Source: Mangrovibacillus cuniculi (lineage in GTDB: Bacteria > Bacillota > Bacilli > Bacillales > R1DC41). From it: a DNA stretch of 64,000 nucleotides. Below are positions 1-6,905 of the stretch, piece after piece. The translations under genes were made by a program, and so were the position numbers. Location of the stretch: the NCBI RefSeq assembly GCF_015482585.1, contig NZ_CP049742.1, positions 578,501 to 642,500 of the forward strand. Direction: 5' to 3'. Positions within the stretch are counted from its first letter, which is position 1. Every line of letters starts with the position of its first letter. Below the pieces are notes generated by a model. That model was not told where the DNA came from and searched no databases. It saw only the letters and a list, made by a program, of their open reading frames with translations.

Positions 1-140
1 AACAGTGCACAAAAAGCAACCTCCTATAAAGCATTGTTTAGTGGGAAACTTCCATTTTCCTACTTTACTCTCATTGTAGTTGAAAATCAATAGGTTTTTA
101 ATAGATAATAGGACTTTATAGGAAGGTAGAAAGGTTGATT

Positions 141-473
141 TTGTTGAGTAACTTAGAAAAGCGTTTAGAGCGAATTGAATTTCATCAAAAACTAATTGTT
201 GAGTACATCGATAATCCTAAGGCGGGGTTGTATAAGTTTGTTGTTCAACATGGCGTTTCCAAGGAAGAATATATGGAATTCACAACCTTATGCCAATCGT
301 TGATGCAAAAATTTGAGACAGAAAAAAAAGCGGAATCTGTTTACTACACACCGCTTTTCCTGGAATTTGTGAATGGACTTCCTAAAACATTTAACTTAAA
401 AGTAATTGATGCATGTATCAAACATGGATTATATAAAGAAATGATGATTGCATTTAAGAAGCATCTGAATTAG
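141..473 (+). CDS. yhaI: YhaI-like protein (DUF1878 family)
   Basis: Small soluble protein of about 110 residues with no signal peptide or membrane segment; it is charged and probably helical. It resembles B. subtilis YhaI (DUF1878), whose function is unknown to me, and it lies next to hpr exactly as yhaI does there. The start is uncertain: an AGAAAGG sequence (128-134) lies directly against the TTG at 135 but 6 bases from the TTG at 141, which I prefer. The 3' end overlaps the 3' end of the convergent hpr gene by 20 bp, and the terminator hairpin for this gene lies inside that overlap. Family assignment rests on sequence resemblance and synteny. Confidence 0.75.
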   Translation: MLSNLEKRLERIEFHQKLIVEYIDNPKAGLYKFVVQHGVSKEEYMEFTTLCQSLMQKFETEKKAESVYYTPLFLEFVNGLPKTFNLKVIDACIKHGLYKEMMIAFKKHLN

Positions 474-1032
474 GTTGATGCTTTTTTTGTATTTTACCAG
501 AATCTGATTCTACAAAATCTGTTTCGATATTATGGAAAGAAGTCTCGAAAATCTCCATAAAATCATCCCCATAAATATTCTTCACCATCGTCATCATCTC
601 AATAACGTCTGGGAATTTCCCGTAAAGATCTCTAAGTGGAGAAGCCCCTTGTAAAATAGAGTGTTCGTCTGGATTATAGTTTTCCATTAAATCCAATAAA
701 AGCGCTTCCCCTTTTGACGTCAGTTCAATATAAGTATTTCGTTTATCAGATTGTTTTTTTGAAAAGGTAAGAAGACCACGTTCTTCTAGTTTCTTTGAAA
801 AGTTAAATGCAGTGGATACATGCATGACTCCAAACTTAGCGACATCGGAAATAGAAGCGCCCTTTAAGTGATACGCTATCCATAAAATGTGATGTTCGTT
901 AATATTCAAATCATAGGGTTTAATCCATTGTTGCCAATCTTTTTCGACCGTCTTCCAAAGTGCTTTACTTAATTGAGCCATACGTTGCGAAAATAGCATA
1001 GCTTCTTTCATGGTAAAAACACGATCCGTCAT
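454..1032 (-). CDS. hpr: Transition-state regulator Hpr/ScoC (MarR family)
   Basis: MarR-type DNA-binding repressor of 192 residues, close to B. subtilis Hpr (about 203). The N-terminal part (residues 1-30) carries the dimerisation helices and residues 45-120 form the winged helix-turn-helix, including the recognition region [20 protein letters not shown]. Known role in B. subtilis: represses extracellular protease and peptide-transport genes and affects sporulation in the transition state. Neighbours yhaI and yhaH match B. subtilis order. The start at 1032 is supported by AGAAGGTG upstream. The C-terminal tail is shorter and more charged than in B. subtilis. Confidence 0.93.
   Translation of the reverse strand: MTDRVFTMKEAMLFSQRMAQLSKALWKTVEKDWQQWIKPYDLNINEHHILWIAYHLKGASISDVAKFGVMHVSTAFNFSKKLEERGLLTFSKKQSDKRNTYIELTSKGEALLLDLMENYNPDEHSILQGASPLRDLYGKFPDVIEMMTMVKNIYGDDFMEIFETSFHNIETDFVESDSGKIQKKHQPNSDAS
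459..488 (+). terminator. Rho-independent terminator of yhaI, inside the overlap with hpr
   Basis: Stem AAGCATC (459-465) pairs with GATGCTT (477-483), followed by a run of seven T. The hairpin lies on the final codons of both yhaI and the convergent hpr gene. Confidence 0.75.
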
Positions 1033-1173
1033 TTATATCACCTTCTTTTCGTATCTAATCTTATTATGCCAATAAAACAAAGATTAATAAAGACTTAATT
1101 TACAAAATATTTAGAAACAATTGTAGAATTTGCTATTTTTAAAGAGTTTTAAAGAATTTACCTTCTGAAAATG

Positions 1174-1204
1174 AAAAAAGGCCGTCCATTTAAGGAGGCC
1201 TTTT
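1174..1204 (-). terminator. Terminator of yhaH
   Basis: Stem AAAAGGCC (1176-1183) and GGCCTTTT (1197-1204); on the minus strand the T-rich tail follows directly, 13 bp after the yhaH stop codon. Confidence 0.8.
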
Positions 1205-1216
1205 GTGTTTCATTTA

Positions 1217-1606
1217 TTATTCGACTGTTACTTTATCATTCTCTAGGTTGTCCAATTTTTGAAGTTCCTTTTCTAACTGTGCAAGAGCGAATTGAATATC
1301 ATCCATCTCTTCCTTTAAAGCATGTTGATGAGGGTCTACTGATTCCTTCCAATCCTGTACAGCAAATTTTATGTCCGTGACAAGCTGTTGAATGGTTTCT
1401 TTTCCTTCTCTAGTTGCATATGCAATAGAAGAGGATAGTGATTGAATGGATTGATTAACATCTTTTAACATTACTTTCCATTCTTCTGCACTTCGTTTTA
1501 CGTTATGTCTTACTTGTTCACCAGAAGAAGGTGTTGATAGTAACGTAGTGACAGCTCCAGCTAATCCTCCGACAAAGAGGCCTAGTAGTAAAGATGAAGT
1601 TTTCAT
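1217..1606 (-). CDS. yhaH: YtxH-domain protein YhaH
   Basis: 129-residue YtxH-like protein. Residues 5-27 form a glycine/alanine-rich membrane segment (SLLLGLFVGGLAGAVTTLL) followed by TPSSGEQVR, the typical YtxH signature, then a long amphipathic coiled-coil-like region (35-125). YtxH proteins are small membrane-anchored stress or envelope proteins of poorly known function. It lies just upstream of hpr on the same strand, as yhaH does in B. subtilis, but has its own terminator, so it is probably transcribed alone. Confidence 0.85.
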   Translation of the reverse strand: MKTSSLLLGLFVGGLAGAVTTLLSTPSSGEQVRHNVKRSAEEWKVMLKDVNQSIQSLSSSIAYATREGKETIQQLVTDIKFAVQDWKESVDPHQHALKEEMDDIQFALAQLEKELQKLDNLENDKVTVE

Positions 1607-1709
1607 AGTATTTTCCCCTTTCCCTGTTACCTAAGCTAATACTTATTTTACACATTGTTCTAGCTATTTGCGAATAGAATAATAAAAATTACGGAAAAGG
1701 ATGATGGTC

Positions 1710-1913
1710 GTGGAATGGATGATCTTTTTTGTCTTCTTAATATCATTTATTGGTCTAAGCGTTGCTGTCCATTTTGTTCGTATGACACTTCGACCAAGTT
1801 TGTATCCACCTAAACATATTGCCAAAAAACATGCAGTGCTTTGTGCAGCTATAGGAATTATCTTTTTATTTTTAGGATTTTTGCTTATCTTTTTACAAGG
1901 ACCTACCCCTTAG
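1710..1913 (+). CDS. Small two-helix membrane protein, unknown function
   Basis: About 67 residues with two hydrophobic segments (roughly residues 3-22 and 42-62) separated by a short basic loop (MTLRPSLYPPKHIAKKH). I do not recognise the family. GGAAAAGG (1693-1700) abuts ATG codons at 1701 and 1704, so the GTG at 1710, nine bases downstream, is the better-spaced start. It ends 31 bp before the acetyltransferase start and may be co-transcribed with it. Coding status is supported by codon use, a ribosome binding site and plausible topology, but not by recognised homology. Confidence 0.6.
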   Translation: MEWMIFFVFLISFIGLSVAVHFVRMTLRPSLYPPKHIAKKHAVLCAAIGIIFLFLGFLLIFLQGPTP

Positions 1914-1944
1914 TAGTATAATGACGGTCAAGGAGGGGTAAACC

Positions 1945-2388
1945 TTGACGTGGTTTGTGAAAGAATTTGAAGAGTTATCTGTACATGAATTATATGATTT
2001 ATTAGCTTTAAGAACTTCCGTATTTGTTGTAGAACAGGAATGTCCATATCAAGAGGTAGATGGAGTGGATAAAGAAGCACTTCATATTTGGAAAATGGAA
2101 GATGGCATTATTTCTGCTTATGCTCGATTAATTCCAACAGGTGTAAAAGGACCTTATGCCTCCATTGGAAGAGTAATAGTGAATCCGGATTTCCGTGGTA
2201 AAAATGTCGGCCATATATTAATAGAAGAGTGCATGTTAGTAATGCAGGAGAAGTGGGAACCTTCTATAATAAAACTTCAAGCGCAAGCGCATTTACAAAA
2301 CTTTTATGGGAAGCATGGCTTCTCTACTATCTCAGATGAATATGATGAAGATGGTATTCCCCATGTTGATATGATTTGGGAGAAATAA
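1945..2388 (+). CDS. GNAT N-acetyltransferase, ElaA family
   Basis: 147-residue acetyl-CoA-dependent N-acetyltransferase of the ElaA type. Visible family features are the N-terminal stretch LYDLLALRTSVFVVEQECPYQEVD, typical of ElaA, the central SIGRVIVNPDFRGKNVGH that carries the acetyl-CoA pyrophosphate-binding loop (R/Q-x-x-G-x-G/A; here RGKNVGH), and LQAQAHLQNFYGKHGF near the C-terminus. The substrate is unknown for the family. The start is TTG (1945), six bases after AGGAGGGG (1931-1938); no ATG is better placed. Soluble, cytoplasmic. Confidence 0.88.
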   Translation: MTWFVKEFEELSVHELYDLLALRTSVFVVEQECPYQEVDGVDKEALHIWKMEDGIISAYARLIPTGVKGPYASIGRVIVNPDFRGKNVGHILIEECMLVMQEKWEPSIIKLQAQAHLQNFYGKHGFSTISDEYDEDGIPHVDMIWEK

Positions 2389-2401
2389 ATTAATACAAAA
2401 A

Positions 2402-2447
2402 AGGCTTAATTACCCAAATTGATAGTCTGGGAGAATTAAGTCTTTTT
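2402..2447 (+). terminator. Terminator after the ElaA-type acetyltransferase
   Basis: Stem AGGCTTAATT (2402-2411) pairs with AATTAAGTCT (2434-2443, one G-U), with an inner CCC/GGG pair and a trailing T run. Confidence 0.75.
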
Positions 2448-2572
2448 TAGGTAAATAGATTCATTTTTTGTAGTTTTAAAAATATTTACAAAAATGATGA
2501 AAAAACTTTACACGTTCATGATAATTTAAATTTATGGTTGGCCAACCAAAACATGGATGTGGAGAGTGGAAT

Positions 2573-3745
2573 ATGTTCAAGAAAATGAAAGTGTGGAAGA
2601 AACGACTTTTTACTGGACTTATTATTGCAGGAATCACTATTAGTAGTATTTCTGTTACTCCAGAAGCAAATGCTGCTGGAACAGGTACTTGGAGTTCTCC
2701 TTATGATGTATATCAAGCAATAACGAATCAAAATGGTACTACGAAGACGGTTCAAGGGTATGTAGTTGGGAAACCGATTTCTTATAGTGCTATTGAAACA
2801 TCCAACTTCTCAGATGATTATGCACTGGCACTTGCTGACTCAGCGTCTCAAACTCAAGTTAGCCAAATGGCTTATGTGCAAATTCCTTCAAATTTTCGCT
2901 CGACATTCGGTTTGAAAACGAATCCAACACTAAAAGGCAAACAAATCAAAGTAACAGGTTGCTTAAGCAGTTATTTTTCTAGAGCAGGTGTAAAATGTGT
3001 GACTGCAATGGAGATAGTAGGTTCATCAGGTGGATCCACTGGCGGTGGTTCAACAGATACAGGAACTTATTATAATACTGCGGAAGGTAAAACTGGTGCA
3101 ACGCTAAAGTCAGCTTTACATACTATCATTGATGATCATACAGAGCTATCCTATGATAACGTTTGGGATGCTTTACGTTATACAGATCAAGATCCTAGAA
3201 ACTCAAATAATGTAATTCTTTTATACACAGGTCGTTCTCAAAGTAAATATGACAATGGCGGACTTGTAGATCAGTGGAACCGCGAACATGTTTGGGCAAA
3301 GTCTCACGGTGATTTTGGCACAACGATGGGTGCAGGAACAGATCTACACCATTTACGTCCAACAGATGTTTCAGTTAACAGCTCTAGAGGAAACAAGGAC
3401 TTTGATTACGGTGGTACTCAACATTCCGAAGCGTTAGGTAATTATACGGATAGTGATTCATGGGAACCTCGTGACGCAGTAAAAGGTGACGTGGCACGTA
3501 TGTTATTCTACATGGCAGTTCGCTATGAGGGAGACGTATTCGATGAAGTAGATCTAGAGCTAAATGAATATGTTAATAACGGATCTGCTCCGTTTCATGG
3601 TAAATTAAGTGTCTTAAAACAATGGCATGCACAAGATCCTGTAGATGATTTTGAGCGTAATCGTAATGAAATTATTTTTTCCAAATATCAAGGAAACCGC
3701 AATCCATTCATCGATCGTCCGGAGTGGGTAGAAGCGATTTGGTAA
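2573..3745 (+). CDS. Secreted endonuclease I-family nuclease with N-terminal OB-like domain
   Basis: About 390 residues. An N-terminal signal peptide (basic MFKKMKVWKKR, hydrophobic LFTGLIIAGITISSISVTP, cleavage after NAA) predicts export. Next comes a DUF6359-like, OB-fold-like domain (about 25-145, ending in KGKQIKVTGCLSSYF), a Gly/Ser linker (GGSTGGGS), then the EndA-type nuclease domain with the metal/catalytic signature NREHVWAKSH and DLHHLRPTD and NSSRGNKDFDYGG. Similar to the extracellular B. subtilis BsnA/YurI nuclease class, which cleaves RNA and/or DNA in the medium. The start ATG (2573) follows GGAGAGTGG; the earlier in-frame ATGs (2534, 2553 region) lack a site and would spoil the signal peptide. 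A strong terminator follows. Confidence 0.88.
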   Translation: MFKKMKVWKKRLFTGLIIAGITISSISVTPEANAAGTGTWSSPYDVYQAITNQNGTTKTVQGYVVGKPISYSAIETSNFSDDYALALADSASQTQVSQMAYVQIPSNFRSTFGLKTNPTLKGKQIKVTGCLSSYFSRAGVKCVTAMEIVGSSGGSTGGGSTDTGTYYNTAEGKTGATLKSALHTIIDDHTELSYDNVWDALRYTDQDPRNSNNVILLYTGRSQSKYDNGGLVDQWNREHVWAKSHGDFGTTMGAGTDLHHLRPTDVSVNSSRGNKDFDYGGTQHSEALGNYTDSDSWEPRDAVKGDVARMLFYMAVRYEGDVFDEVDLELNEYVNNGSAPFHGKLSVLKQWHAQDPVDDFERNRNEIIFSKYQGNRNPFIDRPEWVEAIW

Positions 3746-3751
3746 GAAGAG

Positions 3752-3797
3752 AAGCTTACGAAGAGTTGGGTAACTGACTTTTTGTAAGCTTTTTTTT
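3752..3797 (+). terminator. Terminator of the secreted nuclease gene
   Basis: Stem AAGCTTAC (3752-3759) and GTAAGCTT (3784-3791) followed by a T run. Confidence 0.85.
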
Positions 3798-3803
3798 GCT
3801 TAA

Positions 3804-4430
3804 ACTCATCTGGGGCTGTGGAAATTGATGGCGAGGAGAGAATAGCGGGGCTCTATACTCATCTGGAGGGGGGAAATCGATGGTGAGAAGAGAATAGAGA
3901 GCCTCTATACTCATCTGGAGCGGAGAAATCGATAGTGAGAAGAGAATAGAGAGCTTCTATACTCATCTAGAGCGGGAAAATCGAAGTCGAGAAGAGAATA
4001 GAGAGCTTCTATACTCATCTGGAGTGGGGAAATCGATGGTGAGAAGAGAATAGAGAGCCTCTATACTCATCTGGAGCGGAGAAATCGATGGTGAGAAGAG
4101 AATAAAGGGCTCTAAAACTCATGAAGGGCAGAGAAAATCCTCCGTAGAAGAGAATAAAGGGCTCTAAAACTCATGAAGGGCAGAGAAAATCCTCCGTAGA
4201 AGAGAATAAGAGGTTCTCAAACTCACGAAGGGCCAAGAAATCCCTCCGTAGAAGAGAATAAGAGGCTCTAAAACTCATGAAGGGCTGAGAAAATCCTCCG
4301 TAGAAGAGAATAAGAGGTTCTCAAACTCACGAAGGGCCAAGAAATCCCTCCGTAGAAGAGAATAAGAGGCTCTAAAACTCATGAAGAGGGAAGAAATCGC
4401 CACGTAGATGCGAATAAACATGCTCTAACA
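3804..4430. repeat. Tandem array, 52-bp period, 12 units (array 1)
   Basis: Units begin (ACTC) at 3804, 3857, 3909, 3961, 4013, 4065, 4117, 4169, 4221, 4273, 4325 and 4377: one 53-bp unit, then a strict 52-bp period. Units 1-6 belong to one subfamily (ACTCATCTGGAGCGG...) and units 7-12 to another (ACTCATGAAGGGC...), with GAAGAGAATA conserved in nearly all. Subfamily 1 has a small hairpin per unit, ATAGAG-AGC-CTCTAT. The period is not a multiple of 3 and no long frame is open, so it is not coding. It fills the whole space between the convergent nuclease and trpP genes. Confidence 0.95.
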
Positions 4431-4448
4431 CCAAGAATCGAAACAATA

Positions 4449-4476
4449 GAAAAAGGACCCGGAATTATCCGAGTCC
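4449..4476 (-). terminator. Terminator of trpP
   Basis: Stem GGACCCGG (4455-4462) and CCGAGTCC (4469-4476), one G-U pair on the minus strand, followed by TTTTT in the minus direction. Confidence 0.8.
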
Positions 4477-4483
4477 CTGCGTA

Positions 4484-5020
4484 TTATGCTGCTGGATGTA
4501 ACGAATCTTCTAGCAATGTTGTTCTCTTTAGAATTCCCATTACGATCGGGTAAAGAATAAACATCAATACAGCACTTCCAATAGCAGCTGGAACAACAAC
4601 TGTTGTCACTAATGCTAAAAATGGTCCAGGAAGGCCAATAATCGTAAATGCAATTCCTAAAAAGACAAATCCTGATACAGCAGTTCCTAATGCTGTTAAT
4701 ACAGTTAAAGCAATTGTAGAAGTTGTTACTTTCTTAACTAGTAATAATGCAGCAAAAAAGACAAATGCAGTAATAGGCTTCTCAATTAGGTTTGGGATAA
4801 ATCCACCACCAGGGAATGTAGACGTTAAGCCTGATAATAATCCAGCTGCAACACCTAATGCTGCAACGTGCTTAACGGTAGGGAATAAAATAATACCTAG
4901 AAACATCATGGTTAACATTAAATCTGGCTTCATTCCTAAAATTGCACCCGGTATAACAAGGTGAAGTACAGCTCCAATACCTAAAAGTAAAGCTAGTAGT
5001 ACGATTGATTTTGTTTTCAT
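4484..5020 (-). CDS. trpP: Tryptophan transporter TrpP
   Basis: 178-residue integral membrane protein with about five to six hydrophobic segments and short loops, matching B. subtilis TrpP (YhaG, 172 residues), the probable tryptophan permease. Recognisable are the N-terminal LLLGIGAVLHLVIPG, the MKPDLML loop and STFPGGGFIPN. In B. subtilis trpP sits in this same cluster between hpr/yhaH and ecs, and is translationally repressed by the TRAP protein binding NAG triplets over its ribosome binding site; the leader here contains a comparable triplet series (see separate entry). The start ATG follows GAGGAG. Convergent with the repeat array and the nuclease gene. Confidence 0.9.
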   Translation of the reverse strand: MKTKSIVLLALLLGIGAVLHLVIPGAILGMKPDLMLTMMFLGIILFPTVKHVAALGVAAGLLSGLTSTFPGGGFIPNLIEKPITAFVFFAALLLVKKVTTSTIALTVLTALGTAVSGFVFLGIAFTIIGLPGPFLALVTTVVVPAAIGSAVLMFILYPIVMGILKRTTLLEDSLHPAA

Positions 5021-5024
5021 GTTA

Positions 5025-5080
5025 CTCTCTCCTCAACTAAACTGATTTGTAGAACTCATCTCCTCCCACAGTGCACTCTT
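5025..5080 (-). promoter_or_regulatory. Candidate TRAP-binding NAG-triplet leader over the trpP ribosome binding site
   Basis: Read on the minus strand, the 55 bases before the trpP start contain GAG/TAG/CAG triplets at 5078-5076, 5065-5063, 5062-5060, 5057-5055, 5044-5042, 5039-5037, 5034-5032 and 5029-5027. The last four are separated by exactly 2 bases and run over the GAGGAG Shine-Dalgarno. TRAP binds (G/U)AG repeats with 2-3 base spacers, and represses B. subtilis trpP this way. Whether this genome encodes TRAP (mtrB) cannot be seen here. Confidence 0.5.
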
Positions 5081-5177
5081 GCCTGTAGCGAGGTTGTTAC
5101 CATCCTAACACATATTATCTAAATTAGGAAGAGGAGAAGCTTGCTAAATATTATAAAATTCTGATAATAAATACATA

Positions 5178-5206
5178 GAAAAAACGAAAGGATTATCCTC
5201 TCGTTT
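5178..5206 (-). terminator. Terminator of hit
   Basis: Stem AAACGA...AGGAT (5182-5192) with ATCCT...TCGTTT (5194-5206), giving AACGAGAGGA/TCCTTTCGTT on the minus strand followed by TTTTTC, 16 bp after the hit stop codon. Confidence 0.7.
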
Positions 5207-5221
5207 GTGGAATAGTTCATC

Positions 5222-5644
5222 TTATAGGTTTTTAGCAATATCTGAAGAAATAGTGGCTAACTCTTCTGGTGTATAATCAGATTGGTTAGATTTCCATACT
5301 GCTCCAAATCCATCACCTTTACCATAGCGTGGAATTAAGTGAAGATGGTAGTGGAAGACAGATTGTCCTGCTTCTTCACCGTTATTATTTAATACATTTA
5401 AGCCAATTGGATTGTAAGCTTTTTTAATAGCATTTGCAATTTTGGGAACGACCTTAAAAAGGTTCGCAGCAACTTCTGGATCAAGTTCATAAATATTTTC
5501 TTGATGCACCTTTGGGATAACAAGTGTATGACCTTTCGTAACCTGGCTAATATCCAAAAATGCCAAGACGTTTTCATCTTCATATACCTTTGCTGCCGGT
5601 ATATCGCCATTAATAATTTTACAGAAAATACACTCTTTACTCAT
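5222..5644 (-). CDS. hit: HIT family nucleotide-binding protein
   Basis: 140-residue histidine-triad protein, close to B. subtilis Hit (145). It starts with CIFCKIINGDIPA, where the two cysteines are the usual zinc-type pair of this subgroup, and has the signature HYHLHLIPR near residue 100; the middle histidine of HxHxHxx is the nucleophile of purine-nucleoside phosphoramidases. Likely a cytosolic AMP-lysine/phosphoramidate hydrolase; the physiological substrate is unknown. It lies upstream of ecsA in the opposite direction, as in B. subtilis. Start ATG follows AAAGGGG. Confidence 0.93.
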   Translation of the reverse strand: MSKECIFCKIINGDIPAAKVYEDENVLAFLDISQVTKGHTLVIPKVHQENIYELDPEVAANLFKVVPKIANAIKKAYNPIGLNVLNNNGEEAGQSVFHYHLHLIPRYGKGDGFGAVWKSNQSDYTPEELATISSDIAKNL

Positions 5645-5722
5645 GATTTAACCCCTTTCCAACTATGTATAAAATAAGTTTACCATATGTGTATTATTTT
5701 AAAGCATTTCACTATTTTTTAG

Positions 5723-5760
5723 TCAAATAGAAAAGGCAAGATTCACGGATAGAATCTTGC
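5723..5760 (-). terminator. Leftward terminator with no annotated gene upstream
   Basis: Perfect 10-bp stem GGCAAGATTC/GAATCTTGCC (5735-5744 and 5752-5761 region) with loop TATCCGT on the minus strand and tail TTTTCTATTT. It faces left, between the divergent hit and ecsA genes, so it would stop a transcript made leftward from 5765-6140. That implies an unannotated leftward transcript, or shields hit from antisense reading. Confidence 0.6.
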
Positions 5761-5797
5761 CTCTCTGAAGGGGGTAGATGAGATTAACCTAGTTGTT

Positions 5798-6090
5798 CTC
5801 TTTAACGTTCACCCCATTGTTAGGATTAATTGTATAAAAAAAACTATGGAGTCAATCGATCATTTCCGTTTGTAACCATCTCCTATATCGATTTGATAAA
5901 ATCAATAGTGTAGGAAACATCACTAACTATCTTTAACAAACACCTCATTTTAATGAATTGTTTTGTTAATGAAATGTCTTTTCAAATCCCCGTGCAAGGT
6001 AACCATCTCCAATACAGATTGGTCAACTTAGCTTGAATGGATCTTGGTCTTTAACAACCACCCCGTTATCGCTTGTTGAATGACCCCTTC
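5798..6090. repeat. Five imperfect repeats in the hit-ecsA spacer
   Basis: The 514-bp spacer between hit and ecsA holds a degenerate motif five times, with TAAC at 5803, 5873, 5934, 6000 and 6052 (spacing 70, 61, 66, 52). Two variants alternate: TCTTTAACNNNCACCYC (5798, 5930, 6048) and GTAACCATCTCC (5872, 5999). On the minus strand the variants read as a purine-rich GGAG/GGGG/GAGG followed at once by ATG or GTG and then GTTA, which opens tiny frames of 6-18 codons. I see no gene-sized frame. The block ends just before the leftward terminator at 5723-5760. Confidence 0.6.
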
Positions 6091-6158
6091 AAGAGATAGT
6101 ATGGACAAGAAGAGAAAAATCATGCAGAGGAAAATAAAGTTTTTTGGAGGAGTATCAG

Positions 6159-6905
6159 ATGACCCCATTATTAGAAGTAAAGAGCCTTACAGGTGGGTAC
6201 ACAAAAAAGCCTGTATTACATGATGTTAATATGACAGTCAATGCTGGAGAACTAGTTGGCTTAATTGGTTTGAATGGAGCTGGTAAAAGTACTACGATTA
6301 AGCATATTATCGGTTTAATGTCGCCGCAAAAAGGAACAGTAGCAATCAACGGGAAACAACCACAAGCAAACATAGAGGCATATCGTCAGCAATTTACTTA
6401 CATACCCGAAACACCAGTACTATATGAAGAACTAACACTTAAAGAGCATTTAGAACTAACAGCTTTAGCGTATGGAGTATCAAAAGAAGAGGTAGAAGAG
6501 CGGTTACCAGTTTTATTAAACGAATTTCGCTTAACGTCTAAATTAAACTGGTTCCCTGCACATTTTTCCAAAGGAATGAAGCAAAAGGTCATGATCTTAA
6601 GTGCATTTTTAGTCGAACCGGACCTGTATGTAATAGATGAACCTTTCTTGGGATTAGATCCTCTTGCCATCAATGTTCTTTTAGAACGATTAGACCAAGT
6701 GAAGAAAAATGGTGCAGGCATTATCATGTCTACGCATATCTTGGCAACGGCAGAAAGATATTGTGACAAGTTTATCATCCTTCATTTAGGGGAAGTGAAA
6801 GCTTTTGGTACCCTTCAAGAACTACAAGAGCAATTCGGTATGCCAAATGCGACATTGGATGATTTGTATGTGGAATTAACAAAGGAAGAAGAACGTTATG
6901 AATAA
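6159..6905 (+). CDS. ecsA: ABC transporter ATP-binding protein EcsA
   Basis: 248-residue ATPase of the EcsAB ABC transporter. Walker A GLNGAGKST lies at about residues 37-45, a degenerate signature motif FSKGMKQKV at about 135, and Walker B LYVIDEPFLGLDP at about 155, with the switch histidine in STHIL. In B. subtilis EcsA acts with the membrane protein EcsB, and loss impairs secretion, RasP-dependent intramembrane proteolysis, competence and sporulation. The start ATG (6159) is 8 bases after GGAGG; an in-frame TTG at 6144 overlaps that site and is rejected. The 3' end overlaps ecsB by 8 bp, indicating one operon. Confidence 0.95.
   Translation: MTPLLEVKSLTGGYTKKPVLHDVNMTVNAGELVGLIGLNGAGKSTTIKHIIGLMSPQKGTVAINGKQPQANIEAYRQQFTYIPETPVLYEELTLKEHLELTALAYGVSKEEVEERLPVLLNEFRLTSKLNWFPAHFSKGMKQKVMILSAFLVEPDLYVIDEPFLGLDPLAINVLLERLDQVKKNGAGIIMSTHILATAERYCDKFIILHLGEVKAFGTLQELQEQFGMPNATLDDLYVELTKEEERYE

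Noticed and set aside
1-12. Possible start of a leftward gene (GTG at 10 after GGAGG)
   Set aside because: Only three codons would be inside the window; no support for a gene.
3804-4430. Regular repeats that might be a CRISPR array
   Set aside because: Repeat and spacer are not separable: the whole unit is conserved from copy to copy, and there are no cas genes. The same holds for 19978-20940 and 40741-41280.
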